NCBI RefSeq assembly: GCF_013299165.1 | Contig: NZ_JAAFKD010000021.1 | Coordinates: 1 to 64,000 of the forward strand | Length of the DNA stretch: 64,000 bases | Source: Microcoleus sp. bin38.metabat.b11b12b14.051 | GTDB taxonomy: Bacteria; Cyanobacteriota; Cyanobacteriia; Cyanobacteriales; Microcoleaceae | Direction of reading: 5' to 3' | The notes under the pieces: generated by a model | The model's database searches: none | The model's input: only the letters and a program-made list of their open reading frames with translations | Told to the model about the DNA's origin: nothing | Shown here: positions 1 through 8,838 of the stretch, in pieces | How the letters are laid out: each line of letters opens with the position of its first letter | How positions within the stretch are numbered: the stretch's first letter is position 1 | Made by a program: the position numbers and the translations under genes

Positions 1-1
1 G

Positions 2-250
<249 letters not shown>

Positions 251-269
251 TTTTTAACTCTTGATTGAC

Positions 270-301
270 AAAAAGCGCTCCTAGAAATAGGGGCGCTTTT
301 T
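270..301 (+). terminator. Rho-independent terminator of psbA
   Basis: A 12-bp stem (AAAAAGCGCTCC paired with GGGGCGCTTTTT, one G-U pair) with an 8-base loop, ending in a T run, lies 20 bases after the psbA stop codon. Confidence 0.9.
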
Positions 302-850
302 GTTTGGGAAAATAGAATTTAATCTCATTTATTCTTGCTTCTATCCGTTATGTGGGTTAAATCTGCTACCTTCATCTTTCTGGCTTTTTCGAGCAGCATC
401 ACTCCGTTAAATCAGTTAATTTTTTTGAGTAGGTAAGCGCAAATAAATCTTACCGTTCGTAACATAATGTGTATTCCTGTAATCGCCAGCTTCATCGAAT
501 TGCTTCGTTTCACTGGCAATGGCTGTAGATGTTTTTTCGGGCTCATCTACTTAAATCCCGATCGCGTGCTTGGTTGCCGAAGTTTATTCCATCCTTGAAT
601 TTTTTATGACTACTATAGAATATAGCCACTAAGTCGATCGAGATACAATGCGACACACTCCCACACGAAATCTCATATCATGGTGTAGGGTTCCCATAAT
701 CGGGTTCAGGATATGTTGGACTTGCCGTAGAGTGTTCGCTAGCAGTAGTGCAATTGTATCAATTCCAGAATCTCACCATAGACAAATGTAGCCGATCGGG
801 AGTCGCTCCTCACCGTCCCAAGCACTCTATCTGTAAGGAGAATTTGTATT
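302..850. other. Intergenic region, no gene seen
   Basis: About 550 bases between the psbA terminator and the GerMN gene. I see no convincing coding frame and no RNA gene. The last 20 bases hold a ribosome-binding site (AAGGAG at about 836-841) for the next gene; its promoter presumably lies in this stretch. Confidence 0.6.
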
Positions 851-1636
851 ATGAAAGATGGACAAGAAGTACGCCGCGTCCCCACAGCAGTCATTGCCGG
901 TGTTTGCGGGTTGGCTTTAGTGACTGGAGGGGGCATTGCTTGGTGGACGGCGAACCGTTCGCCAACCTCCACAGACACGAACTCTGCCGCTCCGACAACC
1001 GCTCCGGCGCTGTCTCCAAGTCCTGCCCAATCCCCTGCTGTAATTATCCCCGTACCCCTGCCAACTCGGGTGCAAGGGCCTACGGCTCAGACGCCTGCGC
1101 CGCAGGTACAGACGCCTGCGCCGCAGATTCAGACGCCGCAGGTTCTGGCGCCACAGGCTCTAGCGCCCAAGTCGCCGCAGCCAAAGCCTCTGCCCCAGAA
1201 TGCAGGCCAGACAGTCCAAGTCTACTGGGTTAAAGATGCCAACGGCAAATTTCAGGGAGTTCCTACGAAAGTAGCTATCGCACAAGCTGACAAGCCTGAG
1301 GCAACTTTACAAGCTGCTTTTAACAGTTTGTTGGCAGGGCCCAAGGATGGAACTGTATCTAGTGAAATTCCTAAGGGGACAAAACTCCGCAGTTTGAGTG
1401 TCAAAAATGATGGAGTTTATGTGGATTTGTCTTCCGAATTTACTTCGGGGGGAGGCAGCACTTCGATGACGAGTCGGTTAGGGCAAGTTATCTATACGGC
1501 TACGAGTTTAAAACCGAATACCAAGGTTTGGATTTCGGTGGAAGGCAAGCCTTTAGAACTTTTGGGTGGCGAAGGTTTGGAAGTGGCTCAGCCGAGTACC
1601 CGCCAAATTTTTGACAAAAATTTTCCTGTGCGCTAA
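851..1636 (+). CDS. GerMN domain protein, membrane anchored
   Basis: The 261-residue protein has a short basic N-terminus and one hydrophobic segment at about residues 12-32, so it is probably anchored in the plasma membrane with the bulk outside. Residues about 35-125 form a low-complexity linker rich in Pro, Ala, Thr and Gln with repeated PAPQ units. The C-terminal half (about 125-240) matches the GerMN fold first described in the spore-germination protein GerM, with the pattern QVYWVKD, then LLAGPKDGT, then VDLSSEF and QVIYTAT. Cyanobacteria do not sporulate, and GerMN there is taken as a cell-envelope module; the exact role is unknown. The start at 851 is supported by AAGGAG about 10 bases upstream. 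A longer reading in another frame over the linker (748-1233) is a composition artefact. Confidence 0.85.
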   Translation: MKDGQEVRRVPTAVIAGVCGLALVTGGGIAWWTANRSPTSTDTNSAAPTTAPALSPSPAQSPAVIIPVPLPTRVQGPTAQTPAPQVQTPAPQIQTPQVLAPQALAPKSPQPKPLPQNAGQTVQVYWVKDANGKFQGVPTKVAIAQADKPEATLQAAFNSLLAGPKDGTVSSEIPKGTKLRSLSVKNDGVYVDLSSEFTSGGGSTSMTSRLGQVIYTATSLKPNTKVWISVEGKPLELLGGEGLEVAQPSTRQIFDKNFPVR

Positions 1637-1644
1637 CTTTTGAT

Positions 1645-1747
1645 TAGTCATTTGTCATTGGTCAGTTGTCAGTTGTCAGTTGTCAGTTGTCAGTTGTCAG
1701 TTGTCAGTAGTCATTGGTCAGTTGTCATTGGTCAGTTGTCATTAGTC
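1645..1747. repeat. Heptameric short tandem repeats
   Basis: Many near-perfect tandem copies of the 7-mer GTCAGTT with GTCATTG variants follow the GerMN gene directly. This is the short tandemly repeated repetitive class known from filamentous cyanobacteria. Confidence 0.9.
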
Positions 1748-1790
1748 AGAATGCTGAAATTAGCAATTTATAACTGATAACTGATAACTG

Positions 1791-2032
1791 TTGACACTCC
1801 CCGCCGTAAAACGAACGGGGATTCTTAAGAAAATAAAGCCTCGGTAGACTTTGATTCGTAACGGCTGTGCTTTCGCAGGATCTAGATAGTCTGGCTTGCC
1901 CTGAGCTAAGTCGAAGGGTAAAACTATTCTGCTAGCTTTTACGTCCGATATTCTCCGTACCTTCTGCGTCAGCATTAATTAAATGTGACTCTTTACTCCT
2001 TACTTTTCACGGGAGTTCTCGCTCCCGTGAAA
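1791..2032 (-). other. Possible decayed IS200/IS605-type ends
   Basis: A hairpin at 1798-1821 (TCCCCG paired with CGGGGA) preceded by TTGACAC is close to the reverse complement of the right end of the IS200/IS605 element at 59759-61654 (hairpin 61624-61646 followed by GCAGTCAA). A second perfect 11-bp hairpin (TTTCACGGGAG paired with CTCCCGTGAAA) lies at 2005-2032. The two could be the ends of a decayed or non-autonomous element lying in the minus orientation. No transposase remains between them. The second hairpin could instead be an unrelated terminator. Confidence 0.35.
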
Positions 2033-2070
2033 AATTACTAAAAGCCTCATTAATTTACAAGTATTTTAAA

Positions 2071-2247
2071 GTGAAACCCTTGCCTGAGAAGGTTTTCAGA
2101 GATGCGGTTAAAAGTAAGATAGCGCAAGTTTTTGCGTTGCTCAAAAAAGTATTGGCGAACAATGTAAACACCGATATTGTAGAGGTTTTTGCTCAGCGGG
2201 AACAACTCTCTGAGTGCCCAGAATTCGGCTTTGTCAAAGTTGCGTAA
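2071..2247 (+). other. Possible small ORF or gene remnant (58 codons)
   Basis: A GTG-initiated frame of 58 codons reads VKPLPEKVFRDAVKSK and ends EFGFVKVA. The frame stays open upstream to before 2005, so this may be the 3' end of a truncated gene. The residue composition looks protein-like (amphipathic, Lys/Val/Glu rich), but I recognise no family and no clear ribosome-binding site. The remaining sequence up to 2506 shows no further gene. Confidence 0.25.
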
Positions 2248-2506
2248 TTGGTTTGGGTTGGGGTGAGACTCCTGACTCGCCTCCTATACCTCAGATCACT
2301 AACAGCCACGGTGTTTCTAGGAGATTCCGATGATATTGTTGACCTTTGTATCGGAATAATATTTTTTGGAGTGCAGTGCGAGCGTACCGCTCGCTTCGGA
2401 TCGCAAAGCCAAGCTTCCCGCTCGCTTGCAGGGTATAATTCCGTTGTTACCGGATTTGATATAACTGATGGCTGGGTACCCAGGACTGGGGATTAATGAC
2501 TAATTT

Positions 2507-2860
2507 TCAAGGCTTGACAGTCAGGCTAAATGCCCGAAAGTTGAGGGCTTGCTGTTCGATGCGGCTGGCTAGCCGATCGCACACCATAGTACACAGCTCG
2601 AAAATTAACTCGTCTTGCACCTTATAATAAGCTGAAGTCCCTTCACTCCGGCGAGTGAGGATGCCAGCTTGGAGCATAAGTTTTAGGTGCTTAGAAACAT
2701 TGGCTTGACTGGTTTGGGTAGCTTCCACCAACTCTTGCACGCATTTTTCGCCGTCGCGAAGCAAGTTCAAAATTCGTAAACGCATTGGCTCGCTCAGAAT
2801 ACTGAAATATTCAGCAACTTGTTGCACAACCTCTTGCGGGACAGGCTGGGATGACTGCAT
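2507..2860 (-). CDS. ArsR/SmtB-family winged-helix transcriptional regulator
   Basis: From the ATG at 2860 the product is 117 residues, normal for the ArsR/SmtB family. It shows the family pattern: SILSEPMRLRILNLL in the dimerisation/HTH support helix, then CVQELVEATQTSQANVSKHLKLM (recognition helix) and GILTRRSEGTSAYY (wing). The classic ELCVCDL metal-binding box is absent; only one Cys is present in the corresponding helix, with two more in LCTMVC near the C-terminus. The inducer is therefore unclear and may be a metal, a redox or a sulfur species. An upstream in-frame codon at 2899 would add 13 residues, but the conserved region does not need them. It lies 69 bases downstream of accB on the same strand and may be co-transcribed with it. 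Confidence 0.88.
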   Translation of the reverse strand: MQSSQPVPQEVVQQVAEYFSILSEPMRLRILNLLRDGEKCVQELVEATQTSQANVSKHLKLMLQAGILTRRSEGTSAYYKVQDELIFELCTMVCDRLASRIEQQALNFRAFSLTVKP

Positions 2861-2929
2861 CAAACTCACCGGAGAGAAGTGATCTCGAAATATTAGCATT
2901 TATTCTGTCCATAACAATAAAGTAATGCT

Positions 2930-3490
2930 TCAATCCGGATTAATTCGCATTAAAACTTGACCGTATTCGACAGGTTGGCCATTTTGCACTAAAATTTCCA
3001 TCACTTGACCCGACACTTCATCAGCATCAATCTCGTTCATCAGCTTCATCGCTTCGATAATGCAGACTGTCTGGCTGACGCTGATACGATCGCCCACATT
3101 CACAAAAGGCGGCTCATCGGGAGCAGCAGCGCGATAAAAGGTTCCTACCATCGGCGAGATAATTGGCACCCATTTGGTATCGACAGGAGCAGGCACCGCA
3201 GCAGGCACCGCAGCAGGCGCAGCAGCAGGGGGCTGGGTTCCAGCCGCGGCTAAATTTTGGGCCGCAGCAGGAGGTGGCGCCGCAGTGGGGCTAGCAACAG
3301 CCTCCAAGGCGATCGGAGCGACACTCGTCGGTGCTGCGGTAGCAGAGAGCGCAGCAGCATTGCCTGGTTCGGCTAGAATGCCTTTGCGAACAGTAAGTTC
3401 AAGCTCCCCACTTTTTAACGTCAGTTCCGAAATGCCTGTTTTGTCCAAAACAGTGAGCAGTTCGCAAAGCTGGTTTAAGTCTAGTTGCAC
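2930..3490 (-). CDS. accB: Acetyl-CoA carboxylase biotin carboxyl carrier protein
   Basis: The 186-residue protein is the BCCP subunit of acetyl-CoA carboxylase, which carries biotin between the biotin carboxylase and carboxyltransferase in the first committed step of fatty-acid synthesis. An N-terminal helical region ([19 protein letters not shown]) is followed by a Pro/Ala-rich swinging linker (about 40-105). The C-terminal biotinyl domain has [19 protein letters not shown] and the biotin-acceptor motif EAMKLMNE, with the acceptor at Lys149. The start at 3490 gives the usual BCCP N-terminus. It follows efp on the same strand, the usual cyanobacterial efp-accB arrangement. Confidence 0.96.
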   Translation of the reverse strand: MQLDLNQLCELLTVLDKTGISELTLKSGELELTVRKGILAEPGNAAALSATAAPTSVAPIALEAVASPTAAPPPAAAQNLAAAGTQPPAAAPAAVPAAVPAPVDTKWVPIISPMVGTFYRAAAPDEPPFVNVGDRISVSQTVCIIEAMKLMNEIDADEVSGQVMEILVQNGQPVEYGQVLMRINPD

Positions 3491-3686
3491 AGCAGATTCA
3501 AGGGTAATTGAGAATTGAGCGTAGAAAATTGAGAATTGAAAATCCGGCGAAGCTAGGATACTCCACCGAGTTGGGAGGGAAAGGGAGAGTTGGTAAGCAA
3601 TGAGTGACAGTGGAATTTTGAGGTGTTGAACTCAGAACTCGCAGCAGACCACTGACAGCTTACAACTCCCTTGTCCTCCATCGTTG

Positions 3687-4244
3687 CTACTCTCGGCCGA
3701 GGTACTTGTCTTCACGAGTATCAATCCGAATCCGTTCTCCAATGGAAATAAACAGAGGCACCATAACTTGAGCTCCGGTGGAGACGATCGCGGGTTTGCT
3801 GCCACCGGTGGCAGTATCTCCTTTGACTCCGGGATCGGTTTGTTTCACTTCCAAGACAACAGAGTTGGGCAGTTCCACTTCCATGATTTGCTCGTTCCAG
3901 CGCAGAATGCTGACTTCCATCCCTTCATTGAGGTATTTGACGCGATCGCCTATTTGCTTGGCAGTGAGGGTACTTTCCTCGTAAGTTTCCATATCCATAA
4001 AGACGAACCGATCGCCCTCTTTATAGGTATGCTGCATCACGTTCTTTTCGAGATTGGCTTGAGGCATAGTCTCGCCGGCCCGGAAAGTTTGTTCTACCAC
4101 GTTTCCGGTTTGGACATTTTTTAATTTTGTCCGCACAAAAGCTGAGCCTTTTCCTGGCTTGACGTGGAGGAATTCGATAACCCGCCACACGCCGTTATTC
4201 CATTCAATTGAAACACCTGTCCGAAAGTCGTTACTGGAAATCAT
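3687..4244 (-). CDS. efp: Translation elongation factor P
   Basis: The product is EF-P, which enters the ribosome at the E site and relieves stalling at consecutive prolines. From the ATG at 4244 it is 185 residues, the standard family length, beginning [18 protein letters not shown]; an in-frame start 18 bases upstream is less likely. The KOW-like N-terminal domain carries the loop [10 protein letters not shown] with the conserved Lys32 that in many bacteria is modified by EpmA. The following OB domains contain [10 protein letters not shown] and [18 protein letters not shown]. The gene lies upstream of accB on the same strand, about 200 bases apart. Confidence 0.97.
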   Translation of the reverse strand: MISSNDFRTGVSIEWNNGVWRVIEFLHVKPGKGSAFVRTKLKNVQTGNVVEQTFRAGETMPQANLEKNVMQHTYKEGDRFVFMDMETYEESTLTAKQIGDRVKYLNEGMEVSILRWNEQIMEVELPNSVVLEVKQTDPGVKGDTATGGSKPAIVSTGAQVMVPLFISIGERIRIDTREDKYLGRE

Positions 4245-4416
4245 ATAAATTTTTGCGGGCAATCCCGTCGCCGCGGGGGCACGGGGGAACTACAGTCAGT
4301 CGATTTTAGATTTGGCATTTTAGATTTAAGATGTACTCCACAGATGAATCTGGGAGCTGGAACTAAACTCTAAAATGTTCGATCTCTCCACGACAGGAGT
4401 CGGGGAATGGTATCCG

Positions 4417-4467
4417 TTTTTGAGCGTCCGTCAGCTTAAAGCCGCAGTCTAGCTGACGGCATCAAAA
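4417..4467. promoter_or_regulatory. Long interrupted inverted repeat between efp and the cyclophilin gene
   Basis: CCGTCAGCT (4428-4436) pairs with AGCTGACGG (4451-4459), and flanking TTTTTGA and TCAAAAA also pair. It lies in the 376-base space between the divergent efp and cyclophilin genes, which holds no gene. It could be an RNA hairpin, a regulatory site or one of the dispersed palindromes. Confidence 0.4.
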
Positions 4468-4620
4468 AGCAATTGGCAACTTATTTTACCGTTCAAAGGG
4501 AGCAAGTGCTGTAGTCCAAGCTAAAAAGCTGTCTGGGAAACGAAGTTTGACAGCGGAGGCAAGCAATAGAAGGCGATCCCGTGCTGTGGGAAGATAATAG
4601 AGGCAATAAAAGTTAAAGTT

Positions 4621-5745
4621 ATGTTGCATTCGTACAATTTGTCGATCGAGACGTGCAAGCGTTGGGTCAAAACCCTCGCTTTAGCAGTCCTGCTGTTCGC
4701 GCTCTCCCTGAGTTTCAGTGCAGTCTCCCATGCCAAACGCCCCAGCAGCAGTATGCCTGCTGGGAATGCGATTACCGACGGCCGCGCACTGCTGCGCTAC
4801 GCTCTACCTCTTGACAATCAGACTGTGCGAGAATTGCAAATCAGTCTCGAAGACATTGGCAACCACATCCGTTCTAAACGTTGGGGGCCCATCAGCAGCG
4901 ATGTCAGCAAGGCTTCGAGGATTCTCAACTTGCGGGAGTCTGACATTTTAGCGAGTGTTCCCGATGCGAAACAGCCGTCCGCTGAGGCGCTAGTCGTGCG
5001 AGTCAAGGAGGGAGTCGCCGAACTGGAAAAGGCTGTTGAGGCTAAAGACAGGGAAAAAGTGATTGACTTGAAAGCCAAAATCCTCGGTTCGGTAGGCGAA
5101 ATCGAAGAGTTAATGGTGACGGAGTTTCCGTTTGAAGTGCCCGCCAAGTATGCTAATCTGCCTCAACTCAAAGGTCGCGCTACTGTGGCTGTGGAAACCG
5201 AAAAGGGAACAATTACTCTGGTGCTTGACGGCTACAGCGCCCCGGTAACTGCTGGTAATTTTGTGGATTTGGTCGATCGAGGTTTTTATGATGGTTTACC
5301 ATTTATTCGATCGGAAGAATCCTACGTTTTGCAAACCGGAGACCCCGAAGGCAAGGAAGAGGGCTTTATTGACCCCGGTACTGGCAAATACCGCAGTGTG
5401 CCTCTGGAAGTGCTGGTTAGAGATGAAAAACAGCCTGTTTACGGGATTACTCTAGAAGATGCGGGACGCTATCGCGACGAGCCTGTTTTGCCTTTTTCGG
5501 CTTTCGGTACTGTCGCCATGGCCCGCGCCGAAGCTGAACCAGACAGCGGTTCTTCTCAGTTTTTCTTTTTCTTGTTTGAACCCGAACTTACCCCCGCTGG
5601 CTTAAATTTGTTGGACGGTAGGTATGCTGTTTTTGGTTACGTGGTTGAAGGAAAAGAGGTTTTAGAGCAACTGAAGCAGGGAGACAAGATTGTCTCTGCT
5701 AAGGTGATTAAAGGTAAGGAAAATTTGGTGCCACCTCAAGTTTGA
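4621..5745 (+). CDS. Lumenal cyclophilin-type peptidyl-prolyl isomerase (CYP38/TLP40-like)
   Basis: The 374-residue protein has a signal peptide (about residues 15-38, a hydrophobic core after CKRWVK ending near SHAKR), so it is exported to the thylakoid lumen or periplasm. Residues about 50-165 form a helical bundle that matches the N-terminal region of plant CYP38/TLP40. Residues about 185-370 are a cyclophilin domain (VETEKGTITLVLDGYSAPVT, NFVDLVDRGFYDGLPF, SSQFFFFLFEPELTPAGLNLLDGRYAVFGYV). CYP38 homologues assist photosystem II assembly, and several active-site residues of typical cyclophilins are replaced in this subfamily, so catalytic activity is uncertain. The start is the first ATG of the frame. 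Confidence 0.9.
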   Translation: MLHSYNLSIETCKRWVKTLALAVLLFALSLSFSAVSHAKRPSSSMPAGNAITDGRALLRYALPLDNQTVRELQISLEDIGNHIRSKRWGPISSDVSKASRILNLRESDILASVPDAKQPSAEALVVRVKEGVAELEKAVEAKDREKVIDLKAKILGSVGEIEELMVTEFPFEVPAKYANLPQLKGRATVAVETEKGTITLVLDGYSAPVTAGNFVDLVDRGFYDGLPFIRSEESYVLQTGDPEGKEEGFIDPGTGKYRSVPLEVLVRDEKQPVYGITLEDAGRYRDEPVLPFSAFGTVAMARAEAEPDSGSSQFFFFLFEPELTPAGLNLLDGRYAVFGYVVEGKEVLEQLKQGDKIVSAKVIKGKENLVPPQV

Positions 5746-6205
5746 GCATCGGGCGATCGCAATCGCTGAGTTTCCGAGTTCACAAACAATCACGGCGATT
5801 CCCACCGCTGCTTGTCTGAAAAAGCCTGCTTCTGCGGGCTAGAACAAACAAAAACCAAAAAAATGGCGATTGCAATTGCCCGCCAAACAAAATTTAGCCC
5901 GCCTCTGCGGGCTAGAAGCAACAAGCATATAGCAGTTCTCACTCATGTGAGGTATTAGCCTGCTCGCTCTCTCAATCCCTCAATCCCCCAATCTAAAATC
6001 TAAAATCTAAAATCTAAAATCTCAACCTGTACCTCACCTTTTTGATAAAGGCTATAAATGTAGACGGGGATTGCAGTCGCTGCCACACAAATTTTCGCCT
6101 ACGGAGGCAGGCCCAAAGCATTAATCAGATTAGTTAAAATTTAATGCAGGTGATTGTTGCCACATACTGAAGGTTGTTATTACATTTATAAAATTGAATG
6201 CTCCT
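5746..6205. repeat. Intergenic region with palindromic and heptameric repeats
   Basis: There is no gene in these 460 bases. Two related palindrome-like units end in TGCGGGCTAGAA (near 5835-5845 and 5900-5922). Tandem AATCTAA heptamers occupy about 5990-6022. Confidence 0.7.
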
Positions 6206-6520
6206 ATGGCAATTTTAGAGTTTTTATTAGTAATTGGTTTGGGTGGGTTTACCGGATTGTTGGTTGTAAACAATCTGAATGAAAGTAAGCAAAATAAACT
6301 CTTAGATGAGGCTTTTTATCAATTGTTGGAAACTCAAAATAGTCAGGTTTCGCTGATTCAATTGGCTGCTAGCGCCAGGGTTGAAGCTGAAGTTGCCCAG
6401 CAGTATTTAAATCGACAAGTTAAGATTTTTTCGGCTGTTTTAGAGGTAGATGATGACGGCGATACTTTTTATCGATTTCCGAGGTTGCGCTTGCCGCCCA
6501 GTTCTGGTAAGGAATGGTGA
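6206..6520 (+). CDS. Small membrane-anchored protein of unknown function
   Basis: From the ATG at 6206 the protein is 104 residues. It opens with one hydrophobic segment (AILEFLLVIGLGGFTGLLVV), continues with a helical region (LLDEAFYQLLETQNSQVSLIQLAASARVEAEVAQQYLNRQ) that resembles a small winged-helix or helical module, and ends in a short acidic strand region. I recall similar conserved hypothetical proteins in cyanobacteria but cannot name a family. A TTG start 12 bases upstream is possible. The heptamer-like repeat GGACAATTGACAGT follows at 6525-6550. Confidence 0.65.
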   Translation: MAILEFLLVIGLGGFTGLLVVNNLNESKQNKLLDEAFYQLLETQNSQVSLIQLAASARVEAEVAQQYLNRQVKIFSAVLEVDDDGDTFYRFPRLRLPPSSGKEW

Positions 6521-6755
6521 AGCAGTGGACAATTGACAGTGGACAATTGACAGAAGATCCCGATCGCTGGTCGTTGCGGTTGACAGGTTGCTTGCGAAAG
6601 AGAAGGGTTGAGAGTTAATTTTCCCTCAAGTGTGGCAGATCCAAAGCTTAAGGTAAAGTTTTGTAACAAATTGAGTGTCTGTGCGTAAAAAGTCGATCGA
6701 CTCTCAGATAGATAAACAGGGAACTTGTTCTCTGCCAAAATCTGAGGTGCAGGAT

Positions 6756-8396
6756 ATGCAAAAATTAAAAAAAAGGCTGGAACAAACGGACTGGAGCGGT
6801 TTTGTACAAAGCTGTCTGTCCTTGACTGCTTTCACCGTCTTAGGATTTAGCGCGGTTGAACCTGTAAGTGCCGCCAGTCTCCATACTGGTTTCGCTTCCT
6901 ATGCCATTACCGACCTCGGCCAAACAAATGCCTACGGTATAGCCAATTCCGGACAAGTCCTAGTTAGTAATGGTGTTGCTGGGGTGTGGGACAACGGTCA
7001 GATAACTGAAATCAAAGACACCACTTGGGCTTACCAAATGAATAGTTCCGGTCAAGTGGTGGGTCGCTATCTGAGTGAAAATTGGACGGATAATGCCTAC
7101 GTGTGGGAAAACGGTCAAAGGACAGACCTCGGTTATTTTGGTGGTATCAGCAGTTCAGCCAGTGACATCAATGATGCAGGACAAATAGTTGGTAAGTTTA
7201 ACACTACCACAGAAAAATTTAATCCCTTTTTGTGGCAAAATGGCGAGATGATTGATCTGGGTACTCTTGGTTTCAATGGAGGAGCCATGGGTATCAACAA
7301 TCAAGGTCAAGTAGTTGGTTATTCTGGTCTTGCTCTCCATGTAACTCATGCTTTCCAGTGGGAAAATGGCAACATGATTGACTTGGGAACCCTTCCAGGA
7401 TATAACGGCAGCATTGCTTATGATATCAATGATTCTGGGCAGGCGATCGGCTATTCGTCAAATAGTGCGACTCGGCAAAGTCACGCTACTTTGTGGTCAA
7501 ACGGTGAAATTTTAGACCTCGGTACTCTTGGTGGTAATATGAGTGCTGCGATCGCCATTAACAACAAAGGACAAGTAGCAGGTTTTGATACGGTTAGTGG
7601 CAATGGCGGGGCAAATCATGCTTTCATCTGGGAAGATGGCGAAATGGCTGACCTCAATAGTCTGATTGATCAGGACTCTGGTTGGTTTTTGCAACAAGTA
7701 AGTGGCATTAACGATAGCGGTCAAATTGTGGGACAGGGCATTAACCGTGCAACGGGGCAAAGTCATGCTTTTCTCCTCAACCCAATCTGCGGTAGTTCTC
7801 AGCGAAATCCTTTATTACCTGATAGTTTTGAGGATGGTTGGCACACTTTTAATAATGTTGTCAGCCGTAAATGGTTCGATCCGCCCACGGCTGCTGGTTT
7901 TACTTTCAAAATAGGCGATGCTGTGGCGAATGCTAGCAGCGGCGGAACTGGTGACGGGTGTATTATTGACAAAAGCCCGATCGCATTTACTCCCAATCCC
8001 ACCGAACCCTCGCTATTCACAAAAATCCTCGGTTTACCCAGCGGCATTGATGCTGACGAATTGTTTAGCGTCGTAGTTGGCGGCAGAGAAATCGGCAAAT
8101 TCAAGCCTAATGAAGTGGTAGATTTTGTGGCTTTACTCGGTTACGGTGTCTCGGAATTTCGCGTCGCTGGTATCGATGCAGCAATTGATCCAAAAAATCC
8201 TTTAGCTTTTCCGATTAAGTTGGAATCTAATCGCGATAAGTTTTCGTTTAAGATGCGGGCTGATTCTGCTGAAGCTGTTCCTGAACCTTCCGAAATTGCG
8301 GGTATCGTAACTTCTGCTGCTTTTTTTGCTGGGCTGGTGCTCAAGCGGAAACGGAAATTAGCAGCGATTGGATCGGCGATTGAAATCGGCGATTGA
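6756..8396 (+). CDS. HAF repeat protein with PEP-CTERM sorting signal
   Basis: From the ATG at 6756 (preceded by GAGG) the protein is 546 residues; a GTG start 81 bases upstream would lengthen the leader. It has a signal peptide ending around VSAAS. Next come about six tandem units of the HAF type (INDSGQIVG, then HAFLWENG, then MIDLGTLGG) up to about residue 330, which probably fold as a repeat propeller. A unique domain follows (about 350-500). The C-terminus has a PEP-CTERM signal (VPEPSEIAG, hydrophobic helix, KRKRK), which marks export and processing by an exosortase. Ligand and role are unknown. A duplicated palindromic repeat and a terminator follow. Confidence 0.88.
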   Translation: MQKLKKRLEQTDWSGFVQSCLSLTAFTVLGFSAVEPVSAASLHTGFASYAITDLGQTNAYGIANSGQVLVSNGVAGVWDNGQITEIKDTTWAYQMNSSGQVVGRYLSENWTDNAYVWENGQRTDLGYFGGISSSASDINDAGQIVGKFNTTTEKFNPFLWQNGEMIDLGTLGFNGGAMGINNQGQVVGYSGLALHVTHAFQWENGNMIDLGTLPGYNGSIAYDINDSGQAIGYSSNSATRQSHATLWSNGEILDLGTLGGNMSAAIAINNKGQVAGFDTVSGNGGANHAFIWEDGEMADLNSLIDQDSGWFLQQVSGINDSGQIVGQGINRATGQSHAFLLNPICGSSQRNPLLPDSFEDGWHTFNNVVSRKWFDPPTAAGFTFKIGDAVANASSGGTGDGCIIDKSPIAFTPNPTEPSLFTKILGLPSGIDADELFSVVVGGREIGKFKPNEVVDFVALLGYGVSEFRVAGIDAAIDPKNPLAFPIKLESNRDKFSFKMRADSAEAVPEPSEIAGIVTSAAFFAGLVLKRKRKLAAIGSAIEIGD

Positions 8397-8629
8397 AATC
8401 GGCGATTGTCAAACAAAGTCCGCGATTGGATCGGCGATTGAAATCGCTTCTACACGAACAAAGTCCGCCTCCGCGGACTAAGAAATTAGAAATGATTCGG
8501 CGATTGAAATCGCTTCTACACGAACAAAGTCCGCCTCCGCGGACTAAGAAATTAGAACTGCATCAATGGTTTGATGCCCGTTATGCAACTGTCAACTGTC
8601 AACTGTCAACTGTCAACTGCTATATAATC
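8397..8629. repeat. Duplicated palindromic repeat and heptamers after the HAF gene
   Basis: A unit of about 65 bases (GGCGATTGAAATCGCTTCTA, then CAAAGTCCGCCTCCGCGGAC, then TAAGAAATTAGAA) occurs twice between about 8430 and 8557. Partial copies of its left part lie immediately before, overlapping the HAF stop codon. Tandem CAACTGT heptamers lie at 8586-8619. The open frame across this region is repeat-derived. Confidence 0.75.
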
Positions 8630-8657
8630 CCGACTTGTTTAAAAAGTCGGTTTTTTT
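8630..8657 (+). terminator. Rho-independent terminator
   Basis: CCGACTT (8630-8636) pairs with AAGTCGG (8644-8650), followed by seven T. The rest of the space to thiL (8658-8838) is AT-rich and shows no gene. Confidence 0.8.
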
Positions 8658-8838
8658 GTATTCTATTTATTTAGGTTGAATCATACCAAATTCCTTGATA
8701 TCGAAATTATTCATGTGTGTTTTCTCTTCCTCTGCGCCCTCTGCGGTCTCTGCGGTTAAATAATTCCAAAACAATCATAAACAATAGTAGATAAAATCAA
8801 ATATAATAGTATCAAATTAATAAAAAATTCTCTATACT

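Noticed and set aside
748..1233. Alternative frame over the GerMN linker region
   Set aside because: Low-complexity reading with no domain; the GerMN frame has a ribosome-binding site and the conserved C-terminal domain.
2248..2496. Plus-strand frame in the gap before arsR
   Set aside because: No ribosome-binding site, no recognisable protein features, and a composition like the surrounding non-coding sequence.
3174..3518. Plus-strand open frame opposite accB
   Set aside because: Composition artefact of the Ala/Pro-rich BCCP linker; accB motifs are unambiguous.
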